Assembly (NCBI GenBank): GCA_047967505.1 | Contig: CM106540.1 | DNA length: 64,000 nt | Origin: Dipteris shenzhenensis | Lineage: Eukaryota > Polypodiophyta > Polypodiopsida > Gleicheniales | Strand: one strand, 5' to 3' | Shown: piece by piece, positions 56,860-64,000 of the stretch | Layout of the letters: each line of letters opens with the position of its first letter | Numbering within the stretch: the stretch's first letter is position 1 | Position numbers and translations under genes: made by a program | Notes under the pieces: model-generated | What the model was told of the DNA's origin: nothing | What the model saw: only the letters and a program-made list of their open reading frames with translations | Database searches by the model: none

Positions 56860-57744
56860 GCAAAAGTGTTCAACATCCCAGTGTTCTGTGGATCAGAGGA
56901 AGAAGATCCAGGCAGTTATCTGTGATAGTTCAATCGAGCATGTTGCTTGATAGGTTGGTCTATGACGGAGCGAACTGAAATACTTTCAAATTTCTTGGAG
57001 GGCGTGGCCTTAACTTGGCATGAGGCTTTTCTAGAAGAGCCCAAGAGTGATTGGGAAAGGTTGACCAAAGCAATAAAGGAGAGATTTGACACGATAGAGT
57101 CGCCAAATGCCTTACTATTGCAGTTGGACTAGATTTCCCAAAAGGAAGGAGAGTCAGTTTCCACCTTATCAGTGAGGTATGAGGCATTGTTCATGAAGTA
57201 TAAATAGGTTGCTTTACATGTTGTTGCTTCTTCTTCTACCATGGGGGACTCTAAAAATTCTTTGGTAATGGAGCACCTTAAGATGAGCAAGTTTGTGGAA
57301 GCTTCTTTAAAAACTGAATCCTTATTTATGTCTACTCCAATATCATCGACTATGGCTTCCTAGGTGAAGGTGATGGAAACTCCTCAGGTACAAAAGTCCT
57401 TAAAGTTAGATCATAATATGTCTCAATTGATGGCTGAGTTTGCCGATCTGAAATTACATTTGGTAAATGCATGGTTGCCTAGAGGTGATAAGAGTGAAGA
57501 GAGTCCTCGTATAATTGGGATTACTTGCTATGAATGCCATGAAAGGGGACACCATCGCAATGAGTGTCCTAGGTTGAAGCAAAAAGAAGAAAAGACATTA
57601 GCAATCATGGAAGAAATTCCCTTACGAGGGAAAGAGGAAAGTCTCATGATGGAAGAAATAAAACAAGTGAAGGAAAAGAATTCAGAACTTCAGGTCTGCA
57701 ATCTTGTAGTCAAACATAGTGAAATTGTGCCTTCTACTCCTTAA
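56860..57744 (+). pseudogene. Gypsy gag with CCHC zinc knuckle
   Basis: One frame runs from about 56860 to 57741 with stops at 56923 (TGA), 56926, 57130, 57205 and 57361 (all TAG). The first part, FLEGVALTWHEAF and DWERLTKAIKERF, then VSTLSVRYEALF, is the retrotransposon gag capsid pattern (PF03732: A..W......W..L...F...F). Residues at 57526-57567 form a perfect CX2CX4HX4C knuckle (CYECHERGHHRNEC), which binds RNA. A Lys/Glu-rich tail follows. The TAGs sit where glutamine fits (for example before ISQKEGES). The protein forms the particle that packages element RNA. Confidence 0.85.
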
Positions 57745-57759
57745 AGGAAAGCAAGATCT

Positions 57760-58170
57760 TTGAAAATGGAAGAGAGCATAGAGCAACTAACAGTTGTGAA
57801 GGTCATCCCAACAAAAGATGAATCCTCAAGTAGGTTTGGATCCTCCACTCAAAAGCTTCTCAAAGAAATGCCAAACTGGGGGGAATTAAAGATTCATTCA
57901 TTTCTATCCTTGGATAAGGATACCTCTACCTCTATTCTATTGGATGATGTTTCTCCTCCTACAAAACATGATGAGTCTTTTGAAGGAGTTTCTGGATTGT
58001 TTGTTGAAGACTCATGTAGTGATCAAGAAATCTTGATTGTTGACACATATGAATGTGAAGCAAAAGGTGAATATGAAAATATTGAAAATGTTCCTTTATC
58101 ATTCACAACTAGTGCATCAACTCATATGGATAATGACAGTGATATATTTGATCCTATTCTTGTTCGTTGA
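57760..58170 (+). pseudogene. Post-gag acidic segment, first part
   Basis: The same frame as gag continues after a TAA at 57742-57744 for 136 codons. It is acidic and Ser-rich, with STSILLDDVSPPTKHDESFE and GLFVEDSCSDQEILIVDTYE. I recognise no domain, and there is no DTG/DSG protease site. It ends in a TGA at 58168 after DPILVR, where the next segment takes over in another frame, so a one-base slip is likely. Confidence 0.5.
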
Positions 58171-58768
58171 AGATCCATGTGAATATCTTGACATTGTTGC
58201 ATTTGAAACATGTGATTATGAAAGTGTTGACCTTTTAGATACTGACCATCTTAAGAGCAAGCAATCCATATTTGCTATTGATCAAGAGAGCCACATAGTC
58301 CCGAAGGATGACATTTATGCTAGTGATCCTAAGGATGTTGAGGCTCGCGCAATGTTGACACTTGCAAATGATGCTAACTTGGAATCTAAGATGATGATAG
58401 AAAATGACAAAGAATGCTATGAAATTCTCGCAAACAACGATGCCTTATTGGAAGAGGAGAACATAGAAATATGTGATGCTGATGCAGGGGTCCTTGAGTA
58501 CTTGGAGTTTGAAGATGCTTGCATTATGTCTTCTCCTTTTGCTAATCACCAGCTACATTGTGAAATTGTCAATAAGGAGGTCAATCTCACACACTGTTCA
58601 AGTGAAGTTTGGATGGTATCCAAGTATACTAATCCATTGTTGTGTGCATATAGACAATCGTTGCTAGAATCTACTCACTTGGATGTGGAGATAGATGCTT
58701 ATCTTCAATATATAAAGAGCATTTATAGTTTTGCACATGATACATCTTCACAAAATGTATTTGATTGA
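58160..58768 (+). other. Unidentified acidic ORF at the 3' end of the gypsy interior
   Basis: Open in one frame for about 200 codons from FVEDPCEYLDIVAFETCDYE to SSQNVFD and a TGA. It is strongly acidic (runs such as NNDALLEEENIEICDADAG) with scattered Cys and no transmembrane segment. Its start, LFVEDPCEYLDIVAFETCDY, resembles LFVEDSCSDQEILIVDTYEC of the preceding segment, which suggests an internal duplication. No family is recognised; it sits where pol would normally be. The surrounding gag carries several stops, but this part carries none. Confidence 0.5.
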
Positions 58769-58960
58769 GGACCTTCTTATATTTCTCTAGCAATATCTTG
58801 TACCTCTGATCAAGGAAATCCTTCTCTTTATCCAATGGTACACTGTATTTGATCAAGGCAAGGATACACCAGGATGCACCCGTGAGTATTGGCATATGTT
58901 CTTTTATGATCAACCACCTTGTTGGCCAGTAGACCCCCAAGACAAGCTCGGGGATCTGCT

Positions 58961-58973
58961 GGGGGGGGAAAGA
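58961..58973 (+). other. Gypsy polypurine tract
   Basis: GGGGGGGGAAAGA lies directly before the right LTR. It primes plus-strand synthesis in this class of element. Confidence 0.85.
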
Positions 58974-60895
58974 CGTGACAACAAAAAATGATATTTTGTT
59001 TTGAAACCTGTGGGAGGATTTCTGGGGTTCGCAAGGTGACAAAAGCTACAAGGTGACAAAAGCTAGCCATGGAGACAAAGAACCAAGAAGCATGACGAAG
59101 AAGTTGGTGGCAGGAGATGGCTCTTTGTGGCTACTCTCATTGCAGCTTGTCAATATTTTGATGTCGACTACTTTATTTCATGTAATCATTAATGTGGGTT
59201 TGACACTAATTAAAATAATTAGTGAAAATGATTGCAAATGAGATTATGAGTGGAGTGCATCATTGTAAATACCACGGGTATGAATTATAAATACCTTGGT
59301 ATAGGGATAGAATGGTTTGAGAGATATATTATTTGCTTTGTAATTGGAAAAATAGAAATGAGTCATGTATTTTGAGTGGGCCACGTGACTGCACGGCCTC
59401 CATAAGGTATAAAAATAATGAGAGCACATGCCAAACACCTAGAGGGCATGCAGAGGACTGTGGAAGAGAGTAAAGTCAAGAGGACTCCTTCTAGAATTCT
59501 AGAGTGGTATATGGAGGATGTTGACATATGAAAAAGAGAGGGTCCCTATGGGCTCCAAGGGGAAAGACTCTTGACTTTCTCAATTTTTAAAGAGTCATGA
59601 GGATCTTGTGATGGGAAACTTGTCAAAATGTGCCCAAAAGGACATTTGATGGTGACCCATGTCCTTATGTCACCAGGGGGTGAAGGAATCTACTGGCTGA
59701 AAATGTAACAAGGTGAAGGAGGGTGAGAATTGCTCTATAAAAGAGACCTCTTTCCTCCCTCTCCATAATCTGGTTCTTCCCTTCGTAGTTATATGCCATC
59801 ACTTGTATCTAGCTTTGCCTATCTTTTCCCTTCTCCCTAGAGCATTAGGCTCTCACTTTGTACCCCTCTTCTTGTTTTTGATGTTTTGAATAAAGTTCAT
59901 GCTTCCTTTTCCTCATCCTTCTTCCATCTCCTCTCTCCTAGCTCTAAAGCTTAGTATACCCATATGAGTGAGTCATTTCTAGATCTATGTTAAGAGTATT
60001 CCCTACTCCCCTAGACGACCTCAATTTGCCATGTATCTGGGAAGCTACTTCTCTGCTGAAGGAGATCGTTGCCCTTTCCATAACTACAGTTGGATATGGA
60101 CAATTTTGACAGTCTTCTGCAAAATGGTCATAACTTTCTACTCCGAGCTCTGTTTTGAATGAAACTTATAATAAAATCTTTGTCTATTCAAGATATATCT
60201 ACTACTGATGTATTCAGATATTTGTTCCATTTAGTAGAATAAAAGTTATTGTTGTCTGAGTGGTCGGGTCTGTTGTTTGGAATAGTTTTGAGAACCTTTA
60301 GTAAAACCATCATAACTTTCTGTTCCAAGCTCCGTATTGAATGAAACTGATATTAAAATCTTTGTCTTTTCAAGATCTATCTATTGATGTATTCAAATAT
60401 TTGTTCCATTTAGTAGAATAAAAGTTATTGTTGTCTGAGTGGTTGGGTCTATTGTTTGGAGTAGTTTTGAGAACCTTTCATACAACCGTCATAACTTTCT
60501 GTTCCAAGATCCATTTTGAATGAAATTGATATCATAATCTTCATCTTTTTGAGATCTATGTTTTGTTCCAACCGCCCCATTCAGCTAAATCAGCCCTATC
60601 AATTCACACCTTTCACATCAATTCACATTGTGTTGAGTCAAAAGATGTTCTTCCAACAATGGCTCACCCTTACTTTTGGGGCTAATCGATTAGCTCAAAT
60701 CAATGCTTCCCCTCAACCTTTCTTATTTCCAATGCTAGAGTACAACCTCACCTTTGATGTCTATATCTTTGTTTTGATCTGAGAAGATAGAGAGTGAGTG
60801 TCTCTTTAAGCTTCATCTAGTGCCCAAATCTCTTCTCTCTTCTTTAATTTGTGGGTTGAGACGTGACCAAAACCAAACCCCAGTTTTGTGTCACA
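58974..60895 (+). repeat. Gypsy 3' LTR
   Basis: Colinear with the left LTR over its full length. It starts CGTGACAACAAAAAATG (T to C at the first base) and ends TTTTGTGTCACA. The TATA box is at about 59735-59742 and AATAAA at 59889-59894. A 17-bp tandem duplication (ACAAGGTGACAAAAGCT) near 59030-59065 is absent from the left copy. Many point differences show a long time since insertion. Confidence 0.92.
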
Positions 60896-61560
60896 ATAGA
60901 AGAAGAGTACATCTTTCATTGTGATCTAGCATTTCACAACCAACTCTCTTCATTTCACGACATCCAAATGACATTTACATAAACAACTTCAACACTAACG
61001 TGGCCAAGCCATGGGGAGAAAACGAAGACATACAATTTGTTTTGAACCTAATGGAGCTATAGCTTATTTCACATCATCTATCAACAAGACTACGAGGTGG
61101 GAAATACTATCTTAAACACACAACAGATTAGTGTTGAGCAAGAAGTATACCTATCATTGTCATTACCTCACAAGCAGCACAAAAGAATTTTGTTACATCA
61201 ACACAAGTCTAGAAGATGAACATACAATGATGCTTAAACATCGTGTCCAACTGGAGAAGATGGATCCACAAAACAATGATATTTTGTTCCTTGATGTCAT
61301 AGGCAAATACATGAGAAGAAAAGAACTCCAAGGTATATGCTTAACTTCATTCGCTAGTGAATATGCCAACACATAACCTTCTCTTAAAAAACCTAGGTGC
61401 TCGAGAATAATATGTTTTAATAACTACATAAAAATAAAAGATTCTGTGAATTATCAGAAAGAACTTTTCCTGATATATTTGCCTTTCACTGACACTAACC
61501 ACTATCTTAACAACGAGTTCCCAAGATGGCATGATAGCTAGAAGCACCAACTAGACACAA
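60896..61560 (+). pseudogene. Element 2 Rep-helicase linker, right of insertion
   Basis: The reading resumes with EEEYIFHCDLAFH and continues through FNTNVAK, INKTTR, YHCHYLTSSTKEFCYINTSL and then DVIGKYMRRKELQGICLTSF, FNNYIKIKDSVNYQKELFLI. Each has a counterpart in element 1 at 31814-32560 in the same order (SEEEYI, FNTTMSN, MTKIDKE, TSTRKFQYINTNP, DIITKYLKHHLDLQNVCLAT, FNNYSEKTDPENYYREL). Confidence 0.82.
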
Positions 61561-61821
61561 TTGAAAGCAATGATCAGAAGTTCAATAAAATGATTCCATC
61601 CAATCTACATATCACAAATACAAGCAACTCTTCTTTGTCAACAGATCTTGTTCATGGCTATGAGTTTGCCTCAAATATGAATTGCTTGAAGTAATAGGGA
61701 GACTTGATTCTATTAATAGAAACATTTCACATACAAGCTAATGTCCAAGACTAGCAATAAGTGCCACTCCTGCTTTCACTAAGACATACTTCTTAAGAAA
61801 CACTTAGGAGAGAAATCACCA

Positions 61822-63075
61822 TTGTGTTTGTTCTTGTTACAAAATGTAAGAACTGGCAAGGCATTCACTCTATTGCATCTAGTCCAAGCAATCCTATTCC
61901 ACTACTCACACCATGAAGTATCCGACCTAGACTTACCAAAAGTTTTGCTTCTTGCCCACACAGGGAAAATAGCATATAACATTGATGCACTACAATACAT
62001 TCTCGACTTCATTTTCCTCTATTAATATCAAACTACAAAAGCCTGTCAGGAGAAAAGCTTCAAACCTTGTCACAAATATACAAAAACCTCTAGCTAGTAG
62101 TGTTTGATGAGATCTCTTGATAGGCCAAAACACCTCCATCATAATAGAAATGCACATGCACAAAATAAAACACAACCACGCATAACCCTTTGGATGCGTG
62201 GACAAAATTTTATGTGGGGACTTGTGCCAAGGAATTCCCATAAAAGACAATTGGATTTTCTCTAAGAGGTCCCTTATTCGCTATGCTTCCCTCTATTTGG
62301 CAGACAATGTCATGCATTTTGTGTTGATTAAGCCTATGCAACAAAAGAACGGCTCATTGCTAGAGCAAAAATAAATAGCATATGCATTGGAGCACATAAT
62401 CTTGAGGAAATTAACACAATTAACCAAATGTATTGTTGGCCACCACCTTGCAAGGTCTAGATCATTCCACATCTTTTTTACACAAACGCTTGTTAGGACA
62501 AACATAATGAAGATGTCTTTGGCATGCTCAATAGATAACCATACTTAAAGTAAATAATGTTAGGCATAAAATGTGCAATAAGACAATAAAAATTTCATCA
62601 AACCCAAAGTCAAGAGCTAGTTTGCATAAATAATTGAAATTTAATTCTGACATGATTGTGGAGGTGTGCTTTGGCAACCTAGACATTAGTGATGGGCCCA
62701 TGAACGGTGGAGCTGATGGCATCTTCAAGCAATTCAACATTGGCAACAACCCTCCAGTCAGGTGGATTGAGTTTAGGAAAATCCAAACATGGAGGCAAAC
62801 GTGCCTTAAGCACTCTTTCCTATATACAAACATAATTCCTTTGCCATGGACACTAATCTTGCAAATTGCATGAGAATTCTAAGTAGGAAGAAATCATCTC
62901 AACACAGTGTATTGATCCTAATTTCCAATACAACCTATTGGTGCCAAGAATAATACATCATTCGCAAGGGCTTTTGATGGACTCTCTTGCATTCATCCCT
63001 TCCAACATCAAGGCACATGGACTTGTCTACATGGCATTGTCTTGAGTGTGTGATGTTGCAAACCTATACATATTG
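61822..63075 (+). pseudogene. Element 2 PIF1-type helicase domain
   Basis: Frame 61822-62025 has QNVRTGKAFTLLHLVQAIL, where the Walker A box GGAGTGKS has decayed to NVRTGKAF but keeps GK, and then DLPKVLLLAHTGKIAYNIDA (motif Ia). In another frame LVVFDEIS (62106-62117) is Walker B. At 62956-63042 comes HHSQGLLMDSLAF and HGLVYMALS, the conserved SQGLTLD and LVYVALSRVR end motifs. A TGA at 63043 replaces an Arg codon (CGA) in ALSRV. PIF1/RecD-like helicases unwind DNA during rolling-circle transposition. Confidence 0.82.
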
Positions 63076-63640
63076 CGTCCATTGCAACAAAAGAAAATCA
63101 AGGTGGACGACATAGTTCAGCAAGAAATTAAATGGCTAAGATGCACCACACGAGCCAAGGAAACCAAGATCACTGACTTCAAACATGTTTGCAACAACGC
63201 AAACTTAGGGATATCTATGTATTACAAAGACAACATAGCCCTTGAGAAATATAATTTCTTCCATAAAGAAGGCATTGAGTGCTTGCTAACAACATTCCAC
63301 TACCTCGACTTGGGTGGTCCATTACAATAATAAATGTTTATAAATCACCCAAAGCACATACAATTGCACTTACTAACGCATTGCACATGATTTTGGGTCA
63401 AATTCCACCACATTTTTCATCTTAAATCATAGGTGACTTGAACATTTGCTATAATAAACTCAGTCCCAGCCTCACTAAACTTAAACAATTCATGCAAAAT
63501 CACAACATCGAGCAACTGATCAAACACGTGACAACAATTCATGCATCTCCTTTGACCACATTTGGGCACCAAGCAAACAACACAAACAAGGAACCAAATA
63601 CATATTGGTTAGATCCTTCCTAATGTACACTACACTTACA
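63046..63640 (+). pseudogene. Element 2 C-terminal AP-endonuclease-like domain
   Basis: Directly after the helicase end (NLYILRPL) and a short linker, the frame gives NANLGISMYYKDNIALEKYN and GIECLLTTFHYL. After a stop it gives INVYKSPKAHTIALTNALHM, then IIGDLNICYNKLSP at 63429-63461 and QFMQNHNIEQLIKHVTTIHA. The GDFN-like block (GDLN), preceded by a YKSP strand, is the signature of exonuclease-endonuclease-phosphatase domains. A helicase followed by this domain is the mark of Helentrons as opposed to classical plant Helitrons. The end may include YWLDP, corresponding to a final SDH-like block. Confidence 0.72.
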
Positions 63641-64000
63641 AAAGTTTACAACAAAATCACATAAATTACACACAAACACATTTTCAATGGGAAAGACTTT
63701 TGAATGTAACATCTTGTTTCTCTTGCTAACTGGGGTTTTTGGGGCTACCTTGCCACTTGCAAATCTTAGGACATTCTTTTCTCTAAATTTGTCAGGTTCT
63801 TAGCTTTATGAGCATGCAAAAGGGCATTTATGAGCTTGTTAGACCAAGGAAACACAACATGGGCATTTCCATTCGATTGCTGTTTTAGCTCAACAAGTGA
63901 TGAGTGGGAATGTTCTCTAAGATCATGATCACACGGCACTAAAATTCAAGAAAGTGAAGAAAGTAGTTCATGAAAAATGGGAAGCAATGCCCATCAACTT
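63641..64000. other. Right edge, no gene seen
   Basis: Possible last part of the endonuclease region and flanking DNA. I see no clear Helentron terminus (inverted repeat or hairpin) before the window ends. Confidence 0.4.

Larger units (their letters stand above)
54832..60899 (+). mobile_element. Gypsy-type LTR retrotransposon, gag only, nested in Helentron element 2
   Basis: Two direct LTRs (54836-56734, 1899 bp; 58974-60895, about 1922 bp) have TGTGACA...TGTCACA ends; the first base of the right copy is C. A candidate primer site, TGGTGGAGATGCCG, follows the left LTR at 56740. A polypurine tract, GGGGGGGGAAAGA (58961-58973), precedes the right one. ATAG flanks the element on both sides (54832-54835 and 60896-60899). 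The 2.24-kb interior encodes a gag with a CCHC knuckle and an acidic segment, but no protease, RT, RNase H or integrase. The element is non-autonomous and would need pol from a relative. Confidence 0.93.
53561..63640 (+). mobile_element. Helentron-type element 2 (Rep, helicase, endonuclease), interrupted by a gypsy element
   Basis: Left part (53561-54835): TLVHAKYRSQQVVDFEDKII, SIAPSESFMLLSIFKDKL, YQDIAHWELTHKDRNFATSI, FFVTFFAVEN, VDLFFVIKFQNRG and FLKSLSM. Right part (60896-63640): EEEYIF, DVIGKYMRRKELQGICLTSF, Walker-A-like and DEIS helicase motifs, SQGLLMDSLAF with LVYMALS, and an endonuclease segment with IIGDLNICYNK. Helitron N, Rep, PIF1 helicase and AP endonuclease in this order is the Helentron (Helitron2) layout. 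Stops and frameshifts are numerous, so the copy is dead. Without the insertion the recognisable part is about 4 kb. Confidence 0.85.

Noticed and set aside
1-64000. Bacterial features such as operons, ribosome binding sites or CRISPR arrays
   Set aside because: Repeats here are tandem slippage products or transposon ends without spacer structure, and all recognisable proteins are eukaryotic transposon proteins.

Overview
This window looks like gene-poor nuclear DNA from a large, repeat-rich land-plant genome. Both orientations carry Ty1/copia and Ty3/gypsy remnants, plant-style copia primer sites matching the 3' end of initiator methionine tRNA, GT-AG introns and long AT-rich spacers. I found no rRNA, tRNA, CRISPR array, operon or convincing intact host gene. 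A non-seed plant (fern, lycophyte or bryophyte-like) would fit the Helentron-type elements and the LINE style, but that is a guess.

Layout. 1-12.5 kb is a mosaic of broken LINEs in opposite orientations (ORF1, AP-type endonuclease, reverse transcriptase, C-terminal domain), with a gypsy splinter at 3.2 kb, microsatellites, and a roughly 1 kb foldback element with repetitive terminal inverted repeats at 9.66-10.69 kb. 12.5-22.7 kb is an LTR graveyard: a copia-derived deletion element, a second gag-only copia element, a solo LTR with a perfect 5-bp target duplication, and a U3-like region packed with W-box cores. 23.1-24.75 kb is a near-identical 827-bp tandem duplication. 25.28-28.04 kb is a structurally delimited but internally deleted copia element with LTRs, primer site, polypurine tract and ATTAG target duplication.

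28.5-32.9 kb holds a degenerate spliced gene of unknown function followed by the N-terminal and Rep (HUH) part of a Helitron-like protein. 33-36.2 kb is anonymous AT-rich DNA. 36.66-39.4 kb is a plus-strand copia pol relic ending in a polypurine tract and LTR. 39.5-43.4 kb is a gypsy relic whose RT half is inverted relative to its protease and RNase H parts. 43.4-53.5 kb is mostly anonymous, with one copia primer site/LTR and minisatellites.

53.56-63.64 kb is the most interesting part. A second Helitron-like element shows, in order, the Helitron-like N domain, a ruined Rep site, a PIF1-type helicase and a C-terminal AP-endonuclease-like domain, which is the Helentron (Helitron2) architecture. 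It is split by a 6.06-kb gypsy-type element (LTRs of about 1.9 kb, gag only) that landed within a few codons of a recognisable coding motif. Almost every coding region carries stops or frameshifts, and many stops are TAG where family members have glutamine, as expected of old, methylated transposons. The elements do not work together as a pathway; the window records successive nested insertions and decay.
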